In this document: positions 15,324 through 24,296 of the stretch, one piece after another | Position numbering within the stretch: the stretch's first letter is position 1 | Layout of the letters: each line of letters starts with the position of its first letter | Assembly (NCBI RefSeq): GCF_002368035.1 | Contig: NZ_AP018222.1 | Coordinates: 434,001-498,000 of the forward strand | DNA length: 64,000 nt | Direction: 5' to 3' | Source of the DNA: Nostoc linckia NIES-25 | GTDB lineage: Bacteria > Cyanobacteriota > Cyanobacteriia > Cyanobacteriales > Nostocaceae | Translations under genes and position numbers: made by a program | Notes under the pieces: model-generated | Databases searched by the model: none | The model's input: the letters and a program-made list of their open reading frames with translations, nothing else | Told to the model about the DNA's origin: nothing

Positions 15324-17390
15324 CTACACATATTTTGGCTCAATGGCTAATGTAGTCAAAATAGCTTGTATGAGTACTTCTGGTTCAATTGGCTTGGAAA
15401 TATGGTCGTGAAATCCCGCGGCTAGTGCTTGTTGTCGATCGCCTTCTCCAGCATAAGCAGTAAGGGCGATGGCCGGAATTTCTCCGCCGCGATCGGGGGA
15501 CTGCTTTCTAATTTGCCGAATTAATGTGTAGCCATCGATATCGGGCATACCAATATCACTGATTAGCAAATCAAATTTTGCCTGCCCCAAACTGCTTAGA
15601 GCTTCGCTAGCTGAGTTCGCTTGAGTCACTCGCGCTCCGTGCTGTTCTAGTAGGAAGGCGATCAGCTCCCGTGAATCTGTGTCATCGTCTACAAGTAGTG
15701 CTTGCAAACCATTGAGATTGAAGTCTGAGCCATTATCAGATGCAATATCATCTTGATTTAGTTTTGCCGCAGGGATGAGTGGAAGCTTGATTGTAAAGGT
15801 CGATCCTTGTCCTTCTCCAGGACTCGCTGCTTCAACGGTTCCTCCGTGGAGTTCAACCAAATGGCGCACGATCGCTAACCCCAACCCCAACCCGCCAAAT
15901 TTTCGGGTGGTTGTCCCGTCAGCTTGGCGGAAGTAGTCAAAGACGTAGGGCAGAAAGTCACTAGTAATACCTCTACCAGTGTCGCTTACAGTCACTTGAG
16001 CATAGCTAGGGATTGGGGATTGGTGACTGGGGACTGGGGATCGGGGATTGGGGATTTGAGTTATTTCTTCCTTTACTCCCCCTGCTTCCTCTACTCCCCC
16101 TGCTTCCCCTACTATCTTGGACAATTGCACCTTTACTCGACCACCTGGTGGGGTAAATTTAATGGCGTTGGCAAGTAAATTCCAAACAACTTGTTGCAAA
16201 CGAGCGGAATCGCCAAGTACTTGACCAATGTTCGGCTCAAATATTGTTTCAATCTGAATAGATTTAGCTTCAGCTGCGAGGCGCACGGTTTCAAGGGCAG
16301 CTTTGATGGTAAAAGTTAAACTAACTGGAATTGTCTTCAAACTTAACTTGCCTTGGAGAATGCGCGACACATCCAGCAGATCTTCAATTAGTTGTGCTTG
16401 CAATTTGGCATTGCGTTCGATGGTTTCGAGTGCGTACTGACTTTTGGCTGTGTCAGGCTGGGTTGTTTGCAGAATTTTTGCCCAACCCAGAATCGGATTC
16501 AGGGGCGATCGCAATTCATGAGACAACACTGCGAGAAACTCATCTTTAATTCGGTTGGCTTGCTGTGCTTGTTCTGTCTGTTGCTGCAAAGAGACCATCA
16601 GTTCATTGAGGCGATGGTTCTGCTCTTGCAGCAAAGCTTCTGCTTGTTTGCGCTCGGTAATTTCTGACAGGATGAAAACGGCACCTGTGAGAGTCCCCTG
16701 CTGATTAAATGCCGGGTCGATGGTTTTGGCAAACCACCGTCCTTGAGACTGAAATTCTAGAACTTGCCGTTGGTGAGTTTCTTTAGCACGGCGAAAGCAA
16801 ATGCCGTCACCGATTCCCCATTGTGAGTTTATCAACTCATGGTAGAGACGACCCAAAATTTCGCTCTGATGCTTGCCAACCATCTCTATCATGGCGCGAT
16901 TACAGCGCAGAATTATACCTTCTCGATCTACCAGACATACGCCGTCGTTGATGGAGTCGAAGGTGCTTTGCCACTCCCGCGCCGAGGAAAAAGCAGATTC
17001 TTCTGCCCGTCGAATTCGCAATAGCGATCGCACCGTAGCAACCAGTTCAATGGGTTCAACTGGTTGGGCTAAATAGGCATCGGCACCGCTATCTAAGCCT
17101 TCTACTTTGTCCTGGCTTTGGATAAAACTTGCACTCAGGTGTAGTACCGGGATAAAAGTCGTTTCGGGGTTTGCTTTAATTTGGCGACAGACTTCAAAGC
17201 CGCTCAAATCGGGTAATTTGACATCTAGAATTATCAAAGCAGGCTGATACTCAACAGCTGCCTTTAATCCAGCCGCTCCAGTTGCTGCTTCCATCACGGT
17301 AAACCCGGCATTTTGCAAAATCCGGGTGACAACGTAACGATTGGCTGGGTCATCGTCAACATGCAGGATCGTTACGTGTAGCTCAGACAT
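15324..17390 (-). CDS. Hybrid sensor histidine kinase REC-PAS-HisKA-HATPase-REC with repeat insertion
   Basis: The protein has 688 residues from the ATG at 17390; upstream in-frame ATGs lie inside the preceding gene. Order: receiver domain 5-120 (phospho-acceptor Asp56), PAS about 130-255, HisKA with the His of LSHELRSP, an ATPase with NLLANAIKF, DTGRGI and GLGLGLAIV, and a second receiver (LVDDDTDSRE, ISDIGMPDIDGY). Between the N and G1 boxes the ATPase domain carries about 36 extra codons made of heptamer repeat DNA (VGEAGGVEEAGGVKEE and PNPRSPVPSHQSPIPS). It overlaps the upstream kinase gene by 8 bases, so the two are co-translated as the last step of the stressosome operon. Confidence 0.9.
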   Translation of the reverse strand: MSELHVTILHVDDDPANRYVVTRILQNAGFTVMEAATGAAGLKAAVEYQPALIILDVKLPDLSGFEVCRQIKANPETTFIPVLHLSASFIQSQDKVEGLDSGADAYLAQPVEPIELVATVRSLLRIRRAEESAFSSAREWQSTFDSINDGVCLVDREGIILRCNRAMIEMVGKHQSEILGRLYHELINSQWGIGDGICFRRAKETHQRQVLEFQSQGRWFAKTIDPAFNQQGTLTGAVFILSEITERKQAEALLQEQNHRLNELMVSLQQQTEQAQQANRIKDEFLAVLSHELRSPLNPILGWAKILQTTQPDTAKSQYALETIERNAKLQAQLIEDLLDVSRILQGKLSLKTIPVSLTFTIKAALETVRLAAEAKSIQIETIFEPNIGQVLGDSARLQQVVWNLLANAIKFTPPGGRVKVQLSKIVGEAGGVEEAGGVKEEITQIPNPRSPVPSHQSPIPSYAQVTVSDTGRGITSDFLPYVFDYFRQADGTTTRKFGGLGLGLAIVRHLVELHGGTVEAASPGEGQGSTFTIKLPLIPAAKLNQDDIASDNGSDFNLNGLQALLVDDDTDSRELIAFLLEQHGARVTQANSASEALSSLGQAKFDLLISDIGMPDIDGYTLIRQIRKQSPDRGGEIPAIALTAYAGEGDRQQALAAGFHDHISKPIEPEVLIQAILTTLAIEPKYV
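16007..16113. repeat. Heptamer repeats inserted in frame in a histidine kinase gene
   Basis: 16007-16057 contains GGGGATT/GGTGACT/GGGGACT/GGGGATC units, as in the intergenic repeats. 16073-16113 contains two CTCCCCCTGCTTCC units. Translated on the minus strand, they add a Pro/Ser-rich and a Gly/Glu-rich linker inside the ATPase domain without breaking the frame. Confidence 0.85.
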
Positions 17391-19545
17391 TGTTTTTTCC
17401 CCAAGCATCCAGAACAATTCCGGCTTTGACGAGGGCATCTTGAAGTTGGGCGATCGCTGCCGTTTGAGAGCCTGTTTCTTTGGAAAGAATGGCAATACTT
17501 TGTTTTGCTAACCGCCTTTGCACTTCTACATCCAGTTGAGCAGATGAATGGATAATTACAGGAATCGACTGAGTGACAGAATTGTTTTTAAGCTGTTCGA
17601 GTACATCAAAACCACCGATCTCTGGCATCTCCAAGTCAAGTACGATCGCACTTGGATGCTCGTTTTGTGCCAAATTTAATCCTTCTTCTCCATTCGGGGC
17701 TTCTAAAATACTCAATGTTGTGTTTATCAACAGTTGTTTCACTAGATATCGATAGGCAGGGTCATCATCAATTAATAAAATTTTTTGAGGGCTATTCTTA
17801 TTAATCAGCGTATTGAGTTTATTCAACAGCGGCAATCTGTCTACAGGCTTAATTAGAAAGCCGTCGGCTCCTAGCGCCAGTGCTTGTTTCTCGTTATCAA
17901 TGATAGTAATGACGAGTACAGGGATGGTACGAGTCGTTTCGTCTGCTTTGAGTTCTCGCAAGAACGTCCAGCCGTTTTGCCCTTCTAGCATAATATCTAA
18001 CATAATCGCCGTTGGTTGAACTTGCTGTAATACAAGCCTTGCCTGAGCTAAGGTACGAGTCGGAATCAGTTGATAGGTTGACTCTTGGAGGTGTTTTTCG
18101 TAAATAAATAGCGTTTCCGGATGATCTTCAACCGCCAGAATGGGCAGGCGATTTGGCTCAAGTGAGGCGGGTTGCTTTAGGGTGGGAAATTCAGTTGTAT
18201 GTGGGTAGACGATGGGAATCGATGCCGTAAAGGTGGAGCCTTGACCAACCTCGCTTCTCATGGAAATGCTGCCGCCGAGTAGCTCTGTTAGCTTGCGCGA
18301 TAACGGCAACCCTAAGCCGGTTCCCTTGACCTGCTTTTGCAGAGGGGACTCAATTTGCACAAAATCCTCAAAAATCCGCTCTCGATCGCCTGGAGCAATG
18401 CCGATGCCCGTATCGGATACGCAGAAGGTCACAGTATGACCTGTTTGCATCGCGGTTACGCGTACTTCTCCTTGTTGAGTAAATTTGAGGGCATTGGAGA
18501 CAAAGTTTCTGAGAATTTGGGCGACTTTGCTCTCATCGGTATAAAGGGGAGGTATGGCGTTGGGTTCCTCGACAATCAGTGCCACAGAAGAGTCTTGAAC
18601 CAATAATGGGCGCAGCATTCCCCGCAACGTGGCAAATAAGTCACTGACTTCAAAGGAGGCGGGGCGCACTTCAATTTTTCCCGCTTCCACCTTTGCTAAA
18701 TCCAGCAAGTCGTTGACCAATTCTGATAATCCGCTCGCTGCCTTTTGGATAAATGTTACCTGCTTTTCTTGCTCGACGCTCAAATCGCCATCCATCCGTG
18801 CCAGCAGCATCCGAGAGAGCGACAAAATGGAGTTGAGGGGCGTGCGGAATTCATGGCTCATGTTCGAGAGAAAACGGGTTTTTAGCTCGTTTGCCTTTTG
18901 TAGCGAGTCTGCCTTTTCATCCAGTTCTGCGTAGAGGGCAACCACACCGCGATTGGTGTCTTCTAGTTCCCGATTGAGACGAATTAGTTCTTCCTCCCGC
19001 TTCCGCAGCTCCGCCATTGCCTGGAGTAATTCCTGGTTTTGTTGCTGGATTTCTTCATAGGGATTCTGGGGCGATCGCTCGATTACGGTTTCTCGAATTT
19101 GGTGTAATTGCGAATCGGTGAAAGTCGGCGATCGCTTCGATAATCTTTTACTCATCACCACCGTTGTCCCTTGTCCCGGTAGCGATTCAATCTCAAAAAA
19201 ATCCATCAGTCTGCGGGTGCCAACGATGCCCAACCCCATTCCGGTACTAGAGGTATAGCGTCCTGCCAAAACGTCTGCCAGATGAGGAATGCCCTCACCT
19301 CTATCCTCAACCCGAATCAAAAACGCTTGCGGCTCTCCTTCAACACAAAATTCCACCGTTCCGCCTTTGGCATACTGAAACGCGTTGCGGGCAATTTCGG
19401 AAATTGCCGTTGCCAATCGTGCCCGATCTTGAGCATCAAAGCCCAACTGCTCGGCAATTTCCCTAGTTCGTTGCCGAGCTTGCACAACATCCTGTTGGTA
19501 GTGGATTTTGAGGCTGAAAAGGATTGTCACGTCGCTTTGCTCCAA
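17383..19545 (-). CDS. Hybrid histidine kinase with N-terminal RsbT-like ATPase domain
   Basis: The protein has 720 residues with a TTG start. Residues 1-135 are an RsbT/SpoIIAB-type ATPase domain (EIARNAFQYA N-box, DRGEGIP, TGMGLGIVGTRRLMD). A coiled coil (about 165-215) follows, then HisKA (MSHEFRTPLNS), HATPase (NALKFT, DTGIGI, GTGLGLPLS) and two receivers (LDIMLEGQNGW; LLIDDDPAYRY...LDLEMPEIGG). The protein therefore carries two ATP-binding domains of different classes. The first is the type that binds STAS-domain proteins, which makes it a likely direct link between the upstream stressosome and phosphorelay signalling. It overlaps the next kinase by 8 bases. Confidence 0.9.
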   Translation of the reverse strand: MEQSDVTILFSLKIHYQQDVVQARQRTREIAEQLGFDAQDRARLATAISEIARNAFQYAKGGTVEFCVEGEPQAFLIRVEDRGEGIPHLADVLAGRYTSSTGMGLGIVGTRRLMDFFEIESLPGQGTTVVMSKRLSKRSPTFTDSQLHQIRETVIERSPQNPYEEIQQQNQELLQAMAELRKREEELIRLNRELEDTNRGVVALYAELDEKADSLQKANELKTRFLSNMSHEFRTPLNSILSLSRMLLARMDGDLSVEQEKQVTFIQKAASGLSELVNDLLDLAKVEAGKIEVRPASFEVSDLFATLRGMLRPLLVQDSSVALIVEEPNAIPPLYTDESKVAQILRNFVSNALKFTQQGEVRVTAMQTGHTVTFCVSDTGIGIAPGDRERIFEDFVQIESPLQKQVKGTGLGLPLSRKLTELLGGSISMRSEVGQGSTFTASIPIVYPHTTEFPTLKQPASLEPNRLPILAVEDHPETLFIYEKHLQESTYQLIPTRTLAQARLVLQQVQPTAIMLDIMLEGQNGWTFLRELKADETTRTIPVLVITIIDNEKQALALGADGFLIKPVDRLPLLNKLNTLINKNSPQKILLIDDDPAYRYLVKQLLINTTLSILEAPNGEEGLNLAQNEHPSAIVLDLEMPEIGGFDVLEQLKNNSVTQSIPVIIHSSAQLDVEVQRRLAKQSIAILSKETGSQTAAIAQLQDALVKAGIVLDAWGKNNV

Positions 19546-19683
19546 TTCAAAATTGCACTTCCTTTAGGGCTTGTTCCCTCAATTACGAATTACTAAGTAG
19601 GCAGACATAATTAAATGTAAACTACTACAAAACTTTAAACCCCCTATCAAAACACACTTTCCCCCCTGCCTCCTGCCCCCATT
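19546..19683. other. Gap inside the stressosome locus
   Basis: The 138 bases upstream of the hybrid kinase start hold a short C-rich tract and no gene. Together with the element that follows, they separate the kinases from the RsbT-PP2C gene by 337 bases, so an internal promoter is possible but not visible. Confidence 0.35.
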
Positions 19684-19864
19684 GGTGTCAACTTAAACTC
19701 AAATTGCCCCACAATCGTTTTACCCCACCCCCAGCCCCTCCCCTTGGCAAGGGGAGGGGAGGTTTTGGCTTTAGACAAAACCGGGGTGGGGTAACGCGGA
19801 TCTTGATGGTAAGTGAGATAGCTGAATATCGCATTTTTACAAGGATTTGACGTTAAGTTGACAC
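19684..19864. mobile_element. Non-autonomous element, GTGTCAACTTAA family, copy 1
   Basis: Perfect 12-base terminal inverted repeats GTGTCAACTTAA and TTAAGTTGACAC enclose 181 bases. The core is a hairpin (CCCCTCCCC/GGGGAGGGG, then AAAACCGGGGTGGGGT). The core is nearly the same as in the copy at 26768-27183. The same terminal repeat forms the right ends of two transposase fragments at 50508 and 50677, so this is a miniature derivative of that insertion sequence. Confidence 0.85.
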
Positions 19865-19882
19865 GTATGCCCTGCCCCCTGC

Positions 19883-20890
19883 CTATTTCCCCATTCCTTT
19901 AGCCACCAACACCGTTACATCGTCCCGTTCTCGGTTAAAGTCTCGGTATAACAGGCCTGCAATCAGGCTGGGATGTTTTTGACTCAAACCGGGATAGCGA
20001 TCGAGCCGCCACTTAGTGTCTAATCCGTCAGAATGCATAATTAAAAGTCCGTTAGCATACCAAGGATATCTGAACTCTTGAATTTTGCGGATTTCATGCC
20101 CCACCGTGCCGTTATGAGATAGGAGATTGTGCTGTTGAGTATACGAGAAAATGCTGGCAGAAATATTGCCAATTCCGGCAAAGCGGACAGACTCTTGTTC
20201 AAAGTCGATTTCGGCAATGGCCAGTACTGCTCCTCGCGTACTTCGCAAGGCGGCGTGGGCAGCTTCGATAATCGCTCCTGGAAAAAGATGATGATGCTCT
20301 TGAAAGATTTTCACGGCTTGGGAAGCAGCACTGGCAGCCAAAGGCCCATGCCCCAAGCCATCGACTACTAGCAACAAACTGCGCGAAGCATCGATTTCAC
20401 ATACCCAAGCATCTCCGGAAATATGCTCCCCTCGTTTGGGCAAACAGATCGCCCCAATTTCTAAGGTCTTTTGAGGCGGATGGGGTGTCGAGTCCGACCA
20501 AAGGTGAGCCAGGAGTGCTGTCCCTTGCTTGGGAATCGAGTAAATTTCCAATAAATGAGAGAGGCGAAGAATTGCGCCCAATCCGTTGCCTGATGTTCCG
20601 CCTGTGGAAAAGCCATCTTGCAAACACTCATCTACATCGACCATCCCCGGCCCTTTATCCAGCGATAAAATCTCAATGCCGACGGCTAAATGCTCCTTGA
20701 GCGATCGCAGCAGTATGACTCCACCGCGAGCGTGCTGCACCAAATTGTTAGCAATCTCTGTCACCACAATGCCAACTTTGCCGCGTTGGGTTTCCTGAAA
20801 GCCGAGCCGAGTTACCAAAGCCATAGCTAACCTTCGAGCTTCCCCGGTCTGGCTGGATTCAGTAATTGTGATGGCCACAGATTCGCTCAT
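19883..20890 (-). CDS. RsbT-like kinase fused to PP2C/RsbX-type phosphatase
   Basis: The protein has 335 residues. Residues 1-135 form an anti-sigma-factor-type ATPase domain (VTEIANNLVQHA, DKGPGM, TSGNGLGAILRL). Residues 145-333 form a PP2C-like phosphatase of the RsbX/SpoIIE class (EHISGDAWVCE, LLLVVDGLGHGPLAA with metal-binding Asp, LLIMHSDGLDTKW, DDVTVLVAKG). RsbX resets stressosomes by dephosphorylating RsbR and RsbS. Fusing it to an RsbT-type kinase domain would put opposing activities, or a docking and a reset activity, in one chain. The gene starts one base after the upstream stop. Confidence 0.87.
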   Translation of the reverse strand: MSESVAITITESSQTGEARRLAMALVTRLGFQETQRGKVGIVVTEIANNLVQHARGGVILLRSLKEHLAVGIEILSLDKGPGMVDVDECLQDGFSTGGTSGNGLGAILRLSHLLEIYSIPKQGTALLAHLWSDSTPHPPQKTLEIGAICLPKRGEHISGDAWVCEIDASRSLLLVVDGLGHGPLAASAASQAVKIFQEHHHLFPGAIIEAAHAALRSTRGAVLAIAEIDFEQESVRFAGIGNISASIFSYTQQHNLLSHNGTVGHEIRKIQEFRYPWYANGLLIMHSDGLDTKWRLDRYPGLSQKHPSLIAGLLYRDFNRERDDVTVLVAKGMGK

Positions 20891-20891
20891 T

Positions 20892-21296
20892 TTATTTCCA
20901 TCGTATAATTATTACCCGCGTTCCTTCTCCCACCGCAGACTGAATCTCAAATTCGTTGGCAAGCCGTTTGGCACCGCTCAGCCCCATACCCAAGCCGCTG
21001 CCGGTGGTGAACCCATCCTTCAGTGCCAACTCAATATCGGGAATTCCCGGCCCGCGATCTTCAAAGGTCAGTTTAATTCCTCGTCGTTTTCCTTCCTCAA
21101 GAGTTTCTAGCTTGGCTGTACCGCCTCCACCATAGTCGAGGGTATTGCGGGCTAACTCGCTGGCGGCGGTGACAATTTTAGTTTGATCTACTAAGCCAAA
21201 GCCAATTTCCACAGCCAACTGGCGTACTGCCTGCCGAACTAAGACTACATCACCAGAAGATTGAATTTCGAGGGTTTCAGTCTTCTGCATCGTCAT
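20892..21296 (-). CDS. rsbT: RsbT-type serine/threonine kinase of the stressosome
   Basis: The protein has 134 residues from the ATG at 21296; a second ATG two codons on is equally possible. A single ATPase domain carries the N-box AASELARNTLDYGGGG, DRGPGIPD and the G2 box GLGMGLSGAKRL. RsbT phosphorylates RsbS and RsbR and is released to activate a downstream partner. Its start overlaps the end of rsbS by about 20 bases, and its stop lies one base from the RsbT-PP2C gene, so translation is tightly coupled. Sigma-B and RsbU are not present; the likely outputs are the PP2C fusion and the two hybrid kinases. Confidence 0.9.
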   Translation of the reverse strand: MTMQKTETLEIQSSGDVVLVRQAVRQLAVEIGFGLVDQTKIVTAASELARNTLDYGGGGTAKLETLEEGKRRGIKLTFEDRGPGIPDIELALKDGFTTGSGLGMGLSGAKRLANEFEIQSAVGEGTRVIIIRWK

Positions 21297-21690
21297 CTGC
21301 ACGCCATTTAGTCGCAGTGATATGATTTGTGGTTTCATCGAGTGACGATCGCAACAGTGCCATACCCTTTTCTACGTTTAAGGCAGTGCGAATCCCCGTC
21401 AGCGATAGCCCCAATTCCACTAAGGTGATTGCCACAGCAGGCTGCATTCCCACGACAACCGTTTGTGCATCCAGTACCCGTGACATTTTGGCAATGTTGG
21501 CTAAAATCCTCCCCAGAAAAGAATCAACGATCTCTAATGCAGAAATATCGATCAGCACGCCATGAGCGCGAGTTTGAGTAATGCGGTTGGTCAAGTCGTC
21601 CTGTAGCGTCATCGCCAAGCGATCGTGCATATCCACTTGGATGGTTACAAGCAGGAGATCGCCGATTTGGAGTATGGGAATACGTTCCAT
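21277..21690 (-). CDS. rsbS: RsbS-type STAS domain protein
   Basis: This is a 137-residue single STAS domain. The phosphorylatable serine is conserved as Ser57 in EIVDSFLGR, matching Ser59 of Bacillus RsbS. The N-terminus MERIPILQIGDLLLVTIQVD is typical. RsbS forms the stressosome core with RsbR and binds RsbT until phosphorylated. A C-terminal extension of about 18 residues (NHITATKWRADDDAED) goes beyond the usual end and overlaps the rsbT start. Confidence 0.92.
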   Translation of the reverse strand: MERIPILQIGDLLLVTIQVDMHDRLAMTLQDDLTNRITQTRAHGVLIDISALEIVDSFLGRILANIAKMSRVLDAQTVVVGMQPAVAITLVELGLSLTGIRTALNVEKGMALLRSSLDETTNHITATKWRADDDAED

Positions 21691-21707
21691 TGATTTCTCC
21701 TGCCCAC

Positions 21708-22556
21708 CTATTCAGGTCGAGAGCGAATGCTTGCTCCCATACGTTTTAACGCCGTCAAAAAGGCATCGGCTAGCGTCGCTTTTGTTATGACATTAGTCAA
21801 ATCAATGCCGAGATAGACGATGGTTTGGGCAATTTGCGGACGAATGCCACTAATTATACAATCGGCTCCCATGAGACGAGCAGCGGTAACAGTCTTAAGC
21901 AGATGTTGAGCGGTGAGAGTATCGACGGTGGGAACTCCGGTAATGTCAATAATGGCAATTTCTGACCCTGTTTCAACAATTTTCTGCAATAGAGATTCCA
22001 TGACTATTTGAGTGCGGGCACTATCCAAAGTGCCGATAATTGGCAATGCCAAAATTCCGTCCCAGAGTTTAACCACTGGGATAGACAATTCCAGCAACTC
22101 TTCCTGCTGTCGGAAAATCACCTCTTCCCGCCACTTCTGATACTCTTCCACGATCAGCAATCCCAGTCGATCTAGTAACTGTGTAGCTAGCCAGATTTCT
22201 TTACCCAACTCAGTGGCGTCATGCAATTGCTGACGCAATCGATTGAAGAGGGGTTGCTTGAAGGAAAAAATGAATGTCGCTGTTTCCGAGGGTGTGAAGC
22301 CTTTTTGCGATCGCGATCGGGAAATGCTAGTCAGCATCTCTCGCATATCCAGCCACGTCGCTGCCTGAATATTAGTCAAGTTCCCTTGCCCAACAGCGAG
22401 CCGAAACAAGGTAAGAAATTCCCGACACTCCTCCTTTAACTCACTTTCTTTAATCAAGCCTCTGCGAAGATTGACAGCGGCTAACTCTTGAGTCCACTCT
22501 GACAGCATATCTGCCTCGAAAGTTTCCAGGATCTCTGGTATCTTACTTTCGCTCAT
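21708..22556 (-). CDS. rsbR: RsbR-type stressosome sensor protein
   Basis: The protein has 282 residues: an N-terminal helical sensor domain (1-155, RsbRD-type rather than globin-like) and a C-terminal STAS domain (160-280). Both regulatory threonines are in place: Thr176 in PIIGTLD and Thr213 in PTVDTLTAQ, matching Thr171 and Thr205 of Bacillus RsbR. It is the first gene of the minus-strand operon rsbR-rsbS-rsbT-(rsbT/PP2C)-kinase-kinase. The signal it senses cannot be told from the sequence. Confidence 0.92.
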   Translation of the reverse strand: MSESKIPEILETFEADMLSEWTQELAAVNLRRGLIKESELKEECREFLTLFRLAVGQGNLTNIQAATWLDMREMLTSISRSRSQKGFTPSETATFIFSFKQPLFNRLRQQLHDATELGKEIWLATQLLDRLGLLIVEEYQKWREEVIFRQQEELLELSIPVVKLWDGILALPIIGTLDSARTQIVMESLLQKIVETGSEIAIIDITGVPTVDTLTAQHLLKTVTAARLMGADCIISGIRPQIAQTIVYLGIDLTNVITKATLADAFLTALKRMGASIRSRPE

Positions 22557-22654
22557 CGTTCCTTTAAGGGCAACCTTTTTGATTATTCCAAAATCAGTGT
22601 ATGACGATTCAGTGCCAGGTGAAAGGCGAAGTTGAAGAGGCGGGGGGCAGGGGG

Positions 22655-22831
22655 TGGGGAGATGGGGAGATGGGGAGATGAGGGAGTGTTACAACTAGAA
22701 GTTTAAAGCTCAGATATTCAGCGACGAACCTCAGATATTCAACGACGAACCTCAGAGGTTCCTTGTTGAACTTCTAAACTTTAAACTTTCAAATTTAACA
22801 CTTCCTCATCTCCCCATCTCCCCATCTCCCC
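22655..22831. repeat. Long inverted repeat element upstream of the stressosome operon
   Basis: A left arm of GGGGAGAT units ending AGTGTT is matched by a right arm AACACTTCCTCATC followed by TCCCCATC units, over about 35 bases each. The loop contains AGAAGTTTAAAG/CTTTAAACTT and two tandem 21-base units (TCAGATATTCAnCGACGAAC-C). The 402-base gap 22557-22958 has no gene; it must also hold the divergent promoters of rsbR and murT. Confidence 0.75.
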
Positions 22832-22958
22832 ACTTCCTGCCCCCTGCCTCTTAAATATTGACACTGGCATTTTCAGCTAGGATTCGCTAAACTCACAAAA
22901 TTAAATTTGCAACTAAAAAAGTTTCAATTAGCAACCGCCAGAAGGCTAGGGTACGAAT

Positions 22959-24296
22959 GTGGGAAACAAAATACAACTTATAGATAGAGTGCGGCTGGGT
23001 TTCGCGGTTTCAGTGGCAAAAAACGTCACATTTTTGGTGCGATCGCTGCGTCTCGGTGCTGCTAGTGTATTGCCAGGCTCGATTGCTCGTCGCATTGAAC
23101 CCCGACTTTTACAATTATTGAGCCAGCAAGTCAAAAAGGGAGTGATTTTAATTGCCGGAACTAATGGCAAAACCACAACATCGCTGCTTCTAAAAACGAT
23201 ACTAGAAAACAAAGGTTATCGCATCGCTCATAATTCTACAGGTGCAAATCTGGAAAACGGCTTGATGACAGCTTTGTTGGAAAGCACTAATTTAGTGGGA
23301 ACGTTAGATGTTGATTACGCGATCTTGGAAGTTGATGAAAATATTGTTCCGAAAGTATTAACTCCACTCCAGCCGCAAATTATTCTTTGTCTAAACTTGT
23401 TCCGCGATCAACTCGATAGATACGGGGAAGTAGACACAATTAGTAAGCGTTGGACAAAGGTAATTTCGACGCTACCGCCAGAAACGGTAGTAATTCCTAA
23501 TGCTGACGACCCAACTTTATCTCACCTGGGGCAGCAGTTACCCCAAAAGGTGTTATTCTTTGGCTTGAATGAACCAGAACATTATTTAGAAGCAATTCCT
23601 CACGCTGTTGATTCTATATATTGTCCCAAATGCGGACATTCACTAGATTATAAAGGTGTTTACTTGTCGCATTTGGGAGATTTTACTTGTCCACAGTGTG
23701 GTTTTAGTAAAAGTAAACCAAATCTGGAAAGTAGTGAATGGCCGCAAATTCTGGTTGGTTTATATAACAAATACAATACTTTGGCAGCAGTAACAGCAGC
23801 TAAAGAGTTAGGAGTTGATGAAGCAACAATTAAAGATACTATTAACAACTTTCAAGCCGCTTTTGGTCGCGCTGAAGATTTAGTAATTAATGGTAAAAAA
23901 GTACGGATTTTGTTATCAAAAAATCCTGTAGGCACAAATGAAACAATTCGCGTAGTGACTCAAAGTACAGATAAAACTACACTGCTAGTATTAAACGATC
24001 GCACCCCCGACGGCACTGATGTATCCTGGATTTGGGACGTGGATACTGAGAAATTAGTCGAACGTGGAGGAACTTTAGTAGTAAGTGGCGATCGCGTTTA
24101 TGATATGGCACTACGCCTGCGTTACAGCCAAAAGTCTCCTGAAAGTACATTAAATTTAATTGTCCAAGAAGATTTGCGGCAGGCGATCGCTACTGCCCTA
24201 GAGCATACACCAGAGAATGAAACTTTGCACATTCTCCCTACTTATTCAGCCATGCTAGAAGTGCGAGAAGTTCTCACTGGTCGGAAAATTCTTTAA
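22959..24296 (+). CDS. murT: Lipid II isoglutaminyl synthase subunit, Mur ligase MurT
   Basis: The protein has 445 residues with a GTG start. It shows the Mur ligase P-loop GTNGKTTTS (about 68-76), the central-domain phrase ILEVDE, and a four-cysteine zinc-ribbon insertion (CPKCGHS...CPQCGFS, about 224-250) that distinguishes MurT from MurC-F. The C-terminal DUF1727 domain contains LLVLNDRTPDGTDVSWIWD. MurT binds lipid II and activates the D-Glu carboxylate, which GatD then amidates. gatD follows on the same strand with a 189-base repeat-filled gap. The pair is best known from Gram-positive bacteria and also occurs in cyanobacteria. Confidence 0.93.
   Translation: MGNKIQLIDRVRLGFAVSVAKNVTFLVRSLRLGAASVLPGSIARRIEPRLLQLLSQQVKKGVILIAGTNGKTTTSLLLKTILENKGYRIAHNSTGANLENGLMTALLESTNLVGTLDVDYAILEVDENIVPKVLTPLQPQIILCLNLFRDQLDRYGEVDTISKRWTKVISTLPPETVVIPNADDPTLSHLGQQLPQKVLFFGLNEPEHYLEAIPHAVDSIYCPKCGHSLDYKGVYLSHLGDFTCPQCGFSKSKPNLESSEWPQILVGLYNKYNTLAAVTAAKELGVDEATIKDTINNFQAAFGRAEDLVINGKKVRILLSKNPVGTNETIRVVTQSTDKTTLLVLNDRTPDGTDVSWIWDVDTEKLVERGGTLVVSGDRVYDMALRLRYSQKSPESTLNLIVQEDLRQAIATALEHTPENETLHILPTYSAMLEVREVLTGRKIL

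Noticed and set aside
17391..17495. Longer start for the second hybrid kinase
   Set aside because: The extra 35 codons are the end of the preceding kinase gene in another frame; the receiver domain starts right after the ATG at 17390.
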